From contig JBFICP010000116.1 of assembly GCA_041581935.1 (NCBI GenBank), positions 1-9,635 of the forward strand: DNA of 9,635 bases, in the 5' to 3' direction. Of the stretch, positions 1 through 6,589 are shown piece by piece. How positions within the stretch are numbered: the first letter of the stretch is position 1; every line of letters begins with the position of its first letter. This stretch comes from JAABYT01 sp041581935 (GTDB taxonomy: Bacteria > Pseudomonadota > Gammaproteobacteria > HK1). Under the pieces are notes generated by a model. It was not told where the DNA came from. It searched no databases and worked only from the letters and a program-made list of their open reading frames with translations. Position numbers and translations under genes: made by a program.

Positions 1-1
1 C

Positions 2-580
2 ATCGCAGTCCCGGGAACCGTTACCACCGCGCCGGTGCTGCTGGATATGGCCACCAGCCGCATCGCGTTTGGCAAGGTCAAGGTGGCGCATAACGCCGGC
101 AGACGGGTACCCGAGGGCAGCCTCATCGACCCGGACGGCGGACCCACCGATGATCCCGGCACCATGTTCGCCGACCCGCCCGGTGCCCTGCTGCCGGTCG
201 GCGGGCACAAGGGCTACGGCCTCGCCCTCATGTGCGAGCTGCTCGGTGGCGTGTTGAGCGGCGGCGGCACCATGCAGCCGGCCAACCCGCGTCCGGGCGG
301 CATCGTCAACAACATGCTCACGGTCATCATCGATCCGGGCCGACTGGTCGATCCCACGTGGCTTGCCGGGGAGATCGACGCGATGATCGCGTTCGTGAAA
401 TCATCCAGACCCGCGAAGTCCGGCGGTCCTGTTCTGGTGGCCGGTGATCCCGAGCGACGCACCCGTGAGGAGCGCCGCCGCGACGGCATACCCATGAACG
501 AACCGACCTGGGAGGAAATCGTCGAGGCGGCGGAGAAAGTCGGCATGACGCGTGCGCAGATCGATCACATGCGCGCTTGA
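2..580 (+). CDS. Malate/L-lactate dehydrogenase family (Ldh_2) oxidoreductase, 5'-truncated
   Basis: This is the C-terminal 192 residues of an NAD(P)H-dependent 2-hydroxyacid/2-ketoacid oxidoreductase. The reading frame is open from base 2, so the start lies outside the window; full-length members are usually about 330-360 residues. Recognition rests on a run of family signatures: a V-P-G-T segment followed by L-L-D-M-A-T-S near the left edge, a D-P-D-G-G-P-T-D-D-P segment, and the G-G-H-K-G-Y-G-L-A-L stretch followed by E-L-L-G-G-V-L-S-G. The tail has the E-R-R-T-R-E-E-R-R-R-D-G-I-P segment and a T-W-E-E-I helix, which are like the YbiC/HcxB-type branch. Known family substrates include malate, lactate, ureidoglycolate, sulfolactate and cyclic imino acids, so the substrate here is open. 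The N-terminal half with its catalytic residues is not visible. The gene is convergent with the stress protein gene, only 16 bp away. I am confident of the family and unsure of the reaction. Confidence 0.9.
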   Translation: MAVPGTVTTAPVLLDMATSRIAFGKVKVAHNAGRRVPEGSLIDPDGGPTDDPGTMFADPPGALLPVGGHKGYGLALMCELLGGVLSGGGTMQPANPRPGGIVNNMLTVIIDPGRLVDPTWLAGEIDAMIAFVKSSRPAKSGGPVLVAGDPERRTREERRRDGIPMNEPTWEEIVEAAEKVGMTRAQIDHMRA

Positions 581-596
581 AGAGTGCGTGCCGTGC

Positions 597-1040
597 TCAG
601 CGCACAATAAGCAGATTCACGTTGCAGGTATTGGCGACCTTGCGTGACACGCTGCCCATCAGCATGCCTTTGACGCTGCCGAGTCCCCGCGTCCCCATCA
701 CGATCAGGTCGATCTTGTTTCTTTGCGCGTAACTCGAGATGGCCGAGCCGGGATCACCCTGACCGGTTGCCTTGCGAACCGCCTTCACACCTTTTCGATT
801 GGCGCGCCGTTCGGCGTCACCCATGATCTTTTCGGCCACGAACTCGAGCACGTCCTGGCGTGCCTGGCCGATATTCTCCACCTTGGCCATTTTCTTGAGC
901 TCGGGTGGGAGCTGCATGTCTCGGATGACGTTCAGAAGATAGAGCGCGGCATCGTGCTTCACGGCGAGCTCGGCCGCCAGGCCGACCGCCCGACTGGAGG
1001 CCGCTGAGCCGTCGGTCGGAACGAGGATTCTGTTGATCAT
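597..1040 (-). CDS. Universal stress protein (UspA family, ATP-binding type)
   Basis: This is a single-domain cytoplasmic Usp of 147 residues, the usual family length. It begins M-I-N-R-I-L-V-P-T-D-G-S, the first beta strand with the nucleotide-contacting Asp at residue 10. It ends with a complete ATP-binding signature G-2x-G-9x-G-S at residues 116-130 (G116, G119, G129, S130), followed by the last strand N-L-L-I-V-R. Keeping this motif places it with the ATP-binding Usps (MJ0577/UspF-like) rather than the UspA type that has lost it. The frame stays open upstream to base 1202, but those 54 extra residues resemble no Usp N-terminus, so I start at the ATG ending at 1040. There is no strong Shine-Dalgarno in front of it. 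The gene is divergent from the ABC operon and convergent with the Ldh_2 gene. The general role is stress resilience; the specific signal is unknown. Confidence 0.93.
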   Translation of the reverse strand: MINRILVPTDGSAASSRAVGLAAELAVKHDAALYLLNVIRDMQLPPELKKMAKVENIGQARQDVLEFVAEKIMGDAERRANRKGVKAVRKATGQGDPGSAISSYAQRNKIDLIVMGTRGLGSVKGMLMGSVSRKVANTCNVNLLIVR

Positions 1041-1173
1041 GCTTGCGCACCGAATCGGGGATTTGATTCGCGGTTGTGCACCGGATTGTGCATCACAGGT
1101 GTCGGGGGATGCACGCGAATGCCCGTCGTTGGCACCTTGCGGGCCCCCGCGGAGTCGCGCGAAATCCGGGGTA

Positions 1174-1202
1174 ATTACTGTAACTTTTTGTTTTAACGAC
1201 AA
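1174..1202 (-). promoter_or_regulatory. Candidate sigma70 promoter for usp
   Basis: Read on the - strand there is a -35-like TTGTCG (1202-1197), a spacer of exactly 17 bp, and a -10-like AGTAAT (1179-1174). Each hexamer matches the consensus at 4 of 6 positions, and the spacer is AT-rich. Transcription would start near 1167, giving an untranslated leader of roughly 125 nt before the usp ATG. An inverted repeat (1185-1205) covers the -35 and part of the spacer. This is pattern matching only. Confidence 0.35.
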
Positions 1203-1205
1203 AAA
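1185..1205. promoter_or_regulatory. Inverted repeat TTTTTGT-N7-ACAAAAA, possible operator
   Basis: Seven-base perfect arms are separated by seven bases (TTTAACG). The repeat overlaps the candidate usp promoter, a placement typical of a repressor site. It could alternatively be a weak AT-rich hairpin. No regulator gene is present in the window to pair with it. Confidence 0.35.
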
Positions 1206-1224
1206 TCGCGATTCGTCGCATCGA

Positions 1225-1240
1225 GCGTCATAGGTGACGC
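1225..1240. promoter_or_regulatory. Inverted repeat GCGTCA-TAGG-TGACGC, possible operator
   Basis: Perfect six-base arms lie around a four-base centre, about 160 bp upstream of the binding-protein start. The half-site TGACG recurs at 1261-1265, next to the best -10-like sequences for the ABC operon. A dimeric regulator could bind here. The family cannot be named, and chance is not excluded for arms of this length. Confidence 0.35.
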
Positions 1241-1385
1241 ATATTTCATTTTCGCCCTCGTGACGGTATGTTTTAATGCGCCATCAAACACCACATTCGC
1301 TCCATCACCGAATCGCCGTCAGAGCGCTGCGGGTGGAGCAAAAATAACGATTTCTCAAAGTGCGAATCTGCCTTTGACCTCGAAT

Positions 1386-1393
1386 GGAGGAGG
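1386..1393 (+). promoter_or_regulatory. Strong ribosome binding site for the solute-binding protein
   Basis: GGAGGAGG lies 5 bp before the ATG at 1399. It decides the start: the in-frame ATG at 1384 overlaps this Shine-Dalgarno and would add only five residues. This is the strongest ribosome site seen in the window, in keeping with the excess of binding protein that such importers need. Confidence 0.85.
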
Positions 1394-1398
1394 TTGCC

Positions 1399-3000
1399 AT
1401 GTCAGAAAGAAAACAACTCGAACGATTGCTCGCCAGCGGCTGGATCAGCCGGCGCGAATTCGTCAAGCGGATGGTGGCCCTGGGTTTCGCCACGTCCGTG
1501 CCGGCCAGCATGCTCGCTTCCATGCCCGCCTACGGTGCGCCGAAAAAGGGCGGCACTTTTCGAGTCGGCCTTGGACACGGTTCAACCACGGACTCGGTTG
1601 ACCCGGCGACCTGGGAGAACGCCTATACCCAGTTCACCTTCGGTTACGGGTCCAATAATCATCTGACCGAGATACTCCCGGACGGCAGTCTCGGCCCCGA
1701 GCTCGCTGAGAGCTGGGAGCCATCGACTGATGCCGCGACCTGGACCTTCAAGCTGCGCGAGGGCGTGGAATTCCACAACGGCAAGACCATGGAAGCAAGC
1801 GACGTGATCGCGTCGCTGAATCACCACCGCGGCGAGGATACGAAATCGGGCGCCAAGGGCATCGTCGCCCCAATCAAGGAAATGAAGGCCGACGGCAAGC
1901 ACGTCGTGGTCGTCACCCTCGAGGGCGGTAACGCGGACTTTCCCTTCGTTCTGAATGACTATCATCTGGCCATCGTGCCGGGCAACGCGGACGGCAAGAT
2001 CGACGCCAAATCCGGAATCGGTGCCGGCGCGTATGTGGTCAAGAGCTACGAGCCGGGCGTGGGTGCGAAGCTGACCCGCCACAAGAACTACTGGCGTTCG
2101 GATTACGGTCATTTCGACGACGTCGAGGTTCTCACCATCGCCGACGTGGCGGCGCGGACCAACGCGTTGACAACCGGCGAGGTCGATGCCATTGACCGGC
2201 TCGATATCAAGACACTGCATCTTCTCAAGCGTAACAAGAACATCAGCATCAAGGAGACCAGCGGCACCGCTCATTATACGGCCGCGATGCGCACCGACAC
2301 GCCGCCATTCGACAACAATGATGTTCGTTTGGCTCTCAAGTACGCAGTCGATCGCGAAGCGTTGCTGCAGAACGTGCTGCGCGGTCACGGTGTACTCGGA
2401 AACGACCATCCCATCGGGCTGTCGAACCGTTACCACGCGAGCGAGCTGCCGCAACGTAGCTACGATCCGGAGAAGGCCAAGTTCCATTTGCAGAAGGCCG
2501 GGATGAGCAACTTGAAGGTCGACCTGAGCGCTGCGGATGCGGCCTTCGGCGGCGCCGTCGACGCGGCGGTGCTCATGAAGGAGCACGCGGCCAAGGCCGG
2601 CATCGAGATCAACGTGGTCCGCGAGCCGAACGACGGCTACTGGTCCAACGTATGGATGAAGAAGCCGTGGTGCATGGTCTATTGGGGCGGTCGGCCGACC
2701 GAAGACTGGATGTTCTCAACCGCCTACGCCGCTGGCGCCGACTGGAACGACAGCTTCTGGAACCACGAGAAGTTCAACAAGCTGTTGCTGGAAGCCCGTT
2801 CGGAGCTGAACGAAGCCAAGCGACGGGAAATGTACGTGGAAATGCAGCGCATCGTCCGCGACGAGGGCGGCGTTCTCGTTCCCATGTTCAATAACTACGT
2901 GTTCGCAACGAGCACCAAGGTTGAAACACCTGAGCAGATGGGCGCCAACTGGGGACTGGACGGCAACCGCGGTATGGAACGCTGGTGGTTTAAGTCCTGA
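1399..3000 (+). CDS. ABC transporter solute-binding protein, family 5 (Dpp/Opp/Nik class), Tat signal
   Basis: This 533-residue periplasmic receptor captures a solute and delivers it to the permeases encoded downstream. The N-terminus has a twin-arginine motif S17-R-R-E-F-V-K23, a moderately hydrophobic segment to about residue 44, and a plausible cleavage near A-Y-G/A (46-47), so the protein is probably exported folded. The mature part shows family 5 hallmarks: L-A-E-S-W-E-P-S at 102-109, then W-T-F-K-L-R-E-G-V-E-F-H-N-G-K to about 129, and A-S-D-V with the following S-L. Length matches the family (about 500-550). Members bind peptides, opines, nickel complexes, glutathione or sugars, so the ligand is not assignable. 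It is the first gene of the operon, with a 27-bp gap to the DppB-like gene. The start is fixed by the GGAGGAGG site. Family certain, Tat routing likely. Confidence 0.93.
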   Translation: MSERKQLERLLASGWISRREFVKRMVALGFATSVPASMLASMPAYGAPKKGGTFRVGLGHGSTTDSVDPATWENAYTQFTFGYGSNNHLTEILPDGSLGPELAESWEPSTDAATWTFKLREGVEFHNGKTMEASDVIASLNHHRGEDTKSGAKGIVAPIKEMKADGKHVVVVTLEGGNADFPFVLNDYHLAIVPGNADGKIDAKSGIGAGAYVVKSYEPGVGAKLTRHKNYWRSDYGHFDDVEVLTIADVAARTNALTTGEVDAIDRLDIKTLHLLKRNKNISIKETSGTAHYTAAMRTDTPPFDNNDVRLALKYAVDREALLQNVLRGHGVLGNDHPIGLSNRYHASELPQRSYDPEKAKFHLQKAGMSNLKVDLSAADAAFGGAVDAAVLMKEHAAKAGIEINVVREPNDGYWSNVWMKKPWCMVYWGGRPTEDWMFSTAYAAGADWNDSFWNHEKFNKLLLEARSELNEAKRREMYVEMQRIVRDEGGVLVPMFNNYVFATSTKVETPEQMGANWGLDGNRGMERWWFKS

Positions 3001-3027
3001 GTCCAGGCTCGGGGGGGCCGCGGCCGC
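2996..3027 (+). promoter_or_regulatory. GC-rich intercistronic structure between binding protein and first permease
   Basis: Directly at the binding-protein stop, CCTGAG (2996-3001) can pair with CTCGGG (3008-3013), with one G-U pair. The palindrome GGCCGCGGCC (3016-3025) then sits against the permease ATG at 3028. There is no T-run, so it is not a classical terminator. Such structures between a binding-protein gene and its permease gene commonly stabilise the upstream message or damp the downstream genes. The permease has no clean Shine-Dalgarno, only a G7 run at 3011-3017. Confidence 0.35.
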
Positions 3028-3984
3028 ATGTACAAGCTCGTAAAGCTTGTCGCCCAGCGACTGGGGCTGGGTGCGATCGTGCTATTCGCGGTCTCGCTGA
3101 TCATTTTCCTCGGCGTCGAGCTGTTGCCCGGGGATCTGTGCCAGGAAATCCAGGGGCAGGCGGCGACCCCCGAAACCGTCGCCGCCTGCCGTAAGGAGCT
3201 GGGCCTGGACCAACCGGCCGCGACCCGCTACCTGAACTGGCTGGGCAATATCGCGCAAGGCGATTTCGGTGTGTCACTCGCCAACCAGCGCCAGATCTCC
3301 GAGCTCATTGGCGTACGCTTGAGTAACACGCTGTTTCTCGCCCTGGTTGCCGCCATCATCTCGGTGCCGCTCGCTCTCGCGCTGGGAATCCTCGCGGCGC
3401 TATACCGCAATACCTGGTATGACCGCGCGGTCAACGTCGTCACGCTCTCGTCAATCTCGTTTCCGGAGTTTTTCGTCGCCTACATACTCATCCTGTTTTT
3501 CGCCGTGAATTTCGGCTGGTTTCCGGCACTGTCCAATGTCAGTCCGGACACGCCGTTCTGGGAGCGCGTGTACAGAGTCATACTGCCGGCCACGACACTG
3601 ACGCTGGTGGTGGTCGCGCACATGATGCGCATGACGCGCGCGGCAATCATCAATCTGCTGGCGAGCCCCTATATCGAGATGGCCAATCTCAAAGGTATGA
3701 GCCGCTCGCACATCATCCTGAAACACGCCCTGCCGAATGCCTGGGCCCCCATCGTCAACGTCATCGTCATCAATCTCGCGTATCTGATTGTTGGTGTGGT
3801 GGTGGTCGAGGTGGTGTTCGTGTACCCGGGGCTCGGCCAGCTGATTGTCGATTCCGTGCAGAAGCGGGATATTCCTGTGGTGCAGGCCTGTAGCCTGATT
3901 TTCGCTGCAACCTACGTCCTGCTCAATTTGACCGCCGACGTACTCTCCATCGTCACCAATCCGAGATTGCTGCACCCGAGATGA
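3028..3984 (+). CDS. ABC transporter inner-membrane permease, DppB-like
   Basis: This 318-residue integral membrane protein is one half of the translocation channel for the family 5 importer. About six membrane segments can be seen, near residues 12-31, 101-125, 137-160, 183-203, 240-262 and 285-307, with a large periplasmic loop after the first, as in DppB/OppB. The N-terminus is typical (R-L-G-L-G-A-I-V-L-F then L-L-P-G-D at 32-36). The cytoplasmic coupling (EAA) loop is at about 215-238: Y-I-E-M-A-N-L-K-G followed by the L-P-N; Met replaces the second residue of the EAA core. It ends in N-P-R-L-L-H-P-R, close to the usual D-P-R ending of the family. Its stop overlaps the start of the next gene by 4 bp (ATGA), implying translational coupling. 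Confidence 0.93.
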   Translation: MYKLVKLVAQRLGLGAIVLFAVSLIIFLGVELLPGDLCQEIQGQAATPETVAACRKELGLDQPAATRYLNWLGNIAQGDFGVSLANQRQISELIGVRLSNTLFLALVAAIISVPLALALGILAALYRNTWYDRAVNVVTLSSISFPEFFVAYILILFFAVNFGWFPALSNVSPDTPFWERVYRVILPATTLTLVVVAHMMRMTRAAIINLLASPYIEMANLKGMSRSHIILKHALPNAWAPIVNVIVINLAYLIVGVVVVEVVFVYPGLGQLIVDSVQKRDIPVVQACSLIFAATYVLLNLTADVLSIVTNPRLLHPR

Positions 3985-4889
3985 GCGACGCGACAGAATC
4001 CACTGTCGGTCAAACCGCGGACGCGGTTCCACCGCCACCACCCAGGCAGCGAAAACTCGCCGATGCGTGGCGGGCGCTCAAGAAAGCACCGTTGAGCGCC
4101 AAGTTCGGGCTCGTGGTCATAGCGGGCTACGTTTTCGTCGCGCTGTTCGCGCCTGTTCTGACGCCCTATGGCGAATCCGAAATCGTCGGTACCGAGTTCG
4201 AGCCCTGGGGCGAACAGTTCGTGCTCGGTACCGACAACCTCGGCCGTGACATGCTCACGAGGCTGCTTTACGGAGCGCGCAATACGATAGGCATTGCTTT
4301 CGTCACGACGTGCCTCGCGTTCTTGATCGGCGGCGTTGCCGGCATACTTGCGGCGGCGCTGGGCGGTTGGATCGACCAGGCGCTCAGCCGAATGGTCGAT
4401 ATTCTGATGGCCATTCCGGCTCTGATTTTCTCGCTACTGCTGCTGACCATCTTCGGCACCTCGATTCCGGTTCTCATCGTCATCATCGCCGTGCTGGATT
4501 CGACGCGCGTATACCGGCTCGCGAGGGCCGTCAGCCTGAATGTCGTGGTCATGGATTTTGTCGAAGCGGCGCGACTGCGTGGCGAAGGTATCGGCTGGAT
4601 TACCATCCGCGAAGTATTGCCGAATATCATGCCGCCGCTGGTGGCCGAGTTCGGTCTGCGCTTCTGTTTCGTTTTCCTGACTATCGCCGCGCTCAGCTTT
4701 CTCGGACTGGGCATACAGCCCCCGACCGCGGACTGGGGAAGCATGGTGCGCGACAACGCAACCTTGATTACCTACGGCGACGTGACGCCGCTGTTGCCTG
4801 CGGGCGCAATTGCGCTTCTGACCGTCGGCGTCAACTTCGTCGTCGATTGGTTCCTGCACAAGACGAGTGGGTTACGCGATGACCAGTGA
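3981..4889 (+). CDS. ABC transporter inner-membrane permease, DppC-like
   Basis: This 302-residue protein is the second half of the channel. It has a cytoplasmic N-terminal extension with a proline run (residues 17-21), a first membrane segment near 43-60 (OppC_N-type region), and the diagnostic G-T-D-N-L-G-R-D at 83-90. The transmembrane core follows (segments near 101-126, 140-170, 225-243 and 271-292). The coupling loop is F-V-E-A-A-R-L-R-G at 193-201, leading to L-P-N at 213-215. L-G-L-G-I-Q-P-P-T-A-D-W-G at 241-253 is the family signature near the end. It begins inside the stop codon of the DppB-like gene and its own end overlaps the ATPase gene, so the two permeases and the ATPase are probably translated as a coupled set. 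Substrate not deducible from the permease. Confidence 0.93.
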   Translation: MSDATESTVGQTADAVPPPPPRQRKLADAWRALKKAPLSAKFGLVVIAGYVFVALFAPVLTPYGESEIVGTEFEPWGEQFVLGTDNLGRDMLTRLLYGARNTIGIAFVTTCLAFLIGGVAGILAAALGGWIDQALSRMVDILMAIPALIFSLLLLTIFGTSIPVLIVIIAVLDSTRVYRLARAVSLNVVVMDFVEAARLRGEGIGWITIREVLPNIMPPLVAEFGLRFCFVFLTIAALSFLGLGIQPPTADWGSMVRDNATLITYGDVTPLLPAGAIALLTVGVNFVVDWFLHKTSGLRDDQ

Positions 4890-6546
4890 CGCGCAACGAA
4901 AGTCCGATGGTGACCTGCTGCTGGAAATACGCGGTTTGCGCATCGACGGGCAGAGCGACGAAGAGTGGCACGAGATCATAAAGGGTATCGATATCACCCT
5001 GCATCGTGGCGAGGTGCTGGGGCTCATCGGGGAATCGGGCGCCGGCAAGTCCACCGCGGGTCTGGCGGCCATGGGATTCGCGCGCCCCGGATGCCGAATC
5101 ACCGGCGGGTCGATAATTTTCGATGGCATTGATCTGATGGCCGCGAGCGAGGACGAAAAGCGCAAGTTGCGCGGGGTTCGAATCGCCTACGTGGCACAGA
5201 GCGCTGCGGCGTCTTTCAATCCTGCCCACAAGCTCATCGAGCAATTCGCCGAGATTCCTGTCGAGCATGGCAAAAGCACGCGAGAACAGGCCGAGGCCGA
5301 TGCGAAGGATCTCTACGGTCGGCTGTTGCTTCCGGATCCCGACCATATCGGATTTCGATATCCGCACCAGGTTTCGGGTGGCCAGCTGCAACGTGCCATG
5401 ACGGCCATGGCGCTGTCCTGTCGCCCGGATCTGATTATCTTCGACGAGCCGACCACGGCACTCGATGTGACGACTCAGATCGAAGTGCTGGTCACAATCC
5501 GCGACATCGTTAATCAATTCAATACGGCGGCAATATACATCACGCACGATCTCGCCGTCGTCGCGCAGATGGCGGACAGAATCATGGTGCTGCGTTACGG
5601 GGAACTGGTGGAGGAAGCCAATACCGACTCGATGATGTCGAGCCCGCAAAAAGACTACACGAAGACCCTATGGGCGGTCCGCTCGTTCAAGAAGCAGGCA
5701 ACGGGAACCTACTCAGATTCGAAACCCCTCATCAAGGTCGACCACGTCACCGCCGCGTATGGGCCGCTCACCGTGCTCCACGATATCTCGTTCGAAATTC
5801 ACCGCGGTCAGACGGTCGCGGTCGTAGGCGAATCCGGCAGCGGTAAGAGCACTGCGGCGCGTGTCATTACCGGCCTGTTGCCGCCCAAGCTCGGGCGCGT
5901 GCTGGTCGACGGCGAAGCGCTCCCTGGCGACTATCGAAAGCGCAACAAAGATCAGCTTCGTCACGCGCAGATGATTTACCAGATGGCGGATACGGCGGTG
6001 AACCCGCGCCAACGCATCCGCGACATTATCGGCCGGCCACTCTCGTTTTACCTCGACATGAAGGGCGAGCAGCTGGAGAACAGAATTCGCGAGCTGCTGG
6101 CGCTCATCGAGCTCGAGCCCAACCAGTTCATCGACCGATTCCCCGGGGAGCTCTCGGGCGGTCAAAAACAACGCATCTGTATCGCGCGAGCCCTGGCAGC
6201 GGAGCCCAAGTTCATCATTTGTGACGAGGTGACGTCGGCCCTTGATCAGATCGTCGCGGAAGGCATCTTGAAGCTGCTCGACCGCATTCAGCGTGAGTTC
6301 AATCTCGCCTACATGTTCATCACCCACGATCTGGCAACCGTGCGCGCTATCGCGGACGAAGTCGTGGTGATGTTGCAAGGTCAAATCGTCGAGCAAGGTC
6401 CGTGCAAGGAAATGTTCACTCCGCCCCATCATGAGTACACGGACTTACTGCTCTCCTCGGTTCCCGAGATGGATCCGACCTGGCTGGATCGATTGATGGA
6501 ACGGCGCAGCAAAGAAGGTATGATGGAATCGACCTCCACTTCCTGA
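4879..6546 (+). CDS. ABC transporter ATPase with two fused nucleotide-binding domains (DppD-DppF type)
   Basis: This 555-residue cytoplasmic protein carries both ATP-hydrolysing domains of the importer in one chain, as in GsiA or YejF. Domain 1: Walker A G-E-S-G-A-G-K-S-T at 51-59, Q-loop Gln near 107, signature S-G-G-Q at 166-169, Walker B D-E-P-T from 189, switch His near 223. Domain 2: Walker A G-E-S-G-S-G-K-S-T at 317-325, Q-loop Gln near 368, signature S-G-G-Q at 426-429, Walker B D-E-V-T from 449, His near 483. Each domain is followed by an oligopeptide-type tail (Y-T-K-T-L and Y-T-D-L-L). Both sites look catalytically complete. I chose the ATG at 4879 (11-bp overlap with the permease gene); an in-frame GTG at 4867 would add four residues. 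No terminator is evident after the stop, only a short T-run without a stem. Confidence 0.93.
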   Translation: MTSDAQRKSDGDLLLEIRGLRIDGQSDEEWHEIIKGIDITLHRGEVLGLIGESGAGKSTAGLAAMGFARPGCRITGGSIIFDGIDLMAASEDEKRKLRGVRIAYVAQSAAASFNPAHKLIEQFAEIPVEHGKSTREQAEADAKDLYGRLLLPDPDHIGFRYPHQVSGGQLQRAMTAMALSCRPDLIIFDEPTTALDVTTQIEVLVTIRDIVNQFNTAAIYITHDLAVVAQMADRIMVLRYGELVEEANTDSMMSSPQKDYTKTLWAVRSFKKQATGTYSDSKPLIKVDHVTAAYGPLTVLHDISFEIHRGQTVAVVGESGSGKSTAARVITGLLPPKLGRVLVDGEALPGDYRKRNKDQLRHAQMIYQMADTAVNPRQRIRDIIGRPLSFYLDMKGEQLENRIRELLALIELEPNQFIDRFPGELSGGQKQRICIARALAAEPKFIICDEVTSALDQIVAEGILKLLDRIQREFNLAYMFITHDLATVRAIADEVVVMLQGQIVEQGPCKEMFTPPHHEYTDLLLSSVPEMDPTWLDRLMERRSKEGMMESTSTS

Positions 6547-6589
6547 CTTTTTTCTATCATCTCGTTCTCACATATCGGTCACAGCTTCT

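Larger units (their letters stand above)
1041..1398. other. Divergent intergenic region, about 360 bp
   Basis: This non-coding stretch lies between the starts of the usp gene (- strand) and the solute-binding protein gene (+ strand). The half next to usp is GC-rich; positions about 1171-1280 and 1339-1360 are clearly AT-richer, as expected for promoter DNA. It contains a candidate - strand promoter (1174-1202), a 7-bp inverted repeat (1185-1205), a second inverted repeat (1225-1240), the 8-bp palindrome GTAATTAC at 1171-1178, and three short direct repeats in the usp leader (1043-1094). I could not find a + strand sigma70 promoter with both boxes well matched; the best -10-like hexamers (1267-1277) lack a good -35. 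Frames open across this region show no recognisable protein. Confidence 0.6.

Noticed and set aside
584..605. Possible bidirectional terminator between the convergent Ldh_2 and usp genes
   Set aside because: GTGCG and CGCAC form only a 5-6 bp stem with a 10-12 base loop and no T-run on either strand.
1128..1144. TGGCAC next to CTTGC, resembling a sigma54 promoter
   Set aside because: The two elements are directly adjacent, so the required spacing between the -24 and -12 boxes is missing.
1041..1202. 54-residue N-terminal extension of the usp reading frame
   Set aside because: The extension has no resemblance to Usp N-termini, while the residue sequence from the ATG at 1040 is a perfect family start. 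A candidate promoter also falls inside the extension.
1260..1601. 113-codon open frame overlapping the start of the binding protein
   Set aside because: It overlaps the Tat signal region in another frame and has no ribosome site or known domain. The binding-protein frame has a strong Shine-Dalgarno.
1582..2586. 334-codon open frame antisense to the solute-binding protein
   Set aside because: It is a shadow of a confidently identified gene, with no domain or ribosome site evident.
6544..6553. T-run after the ATPase stop as an intrinsic terminator
   Set aside because: No GC-rich stem precedes the T-run.
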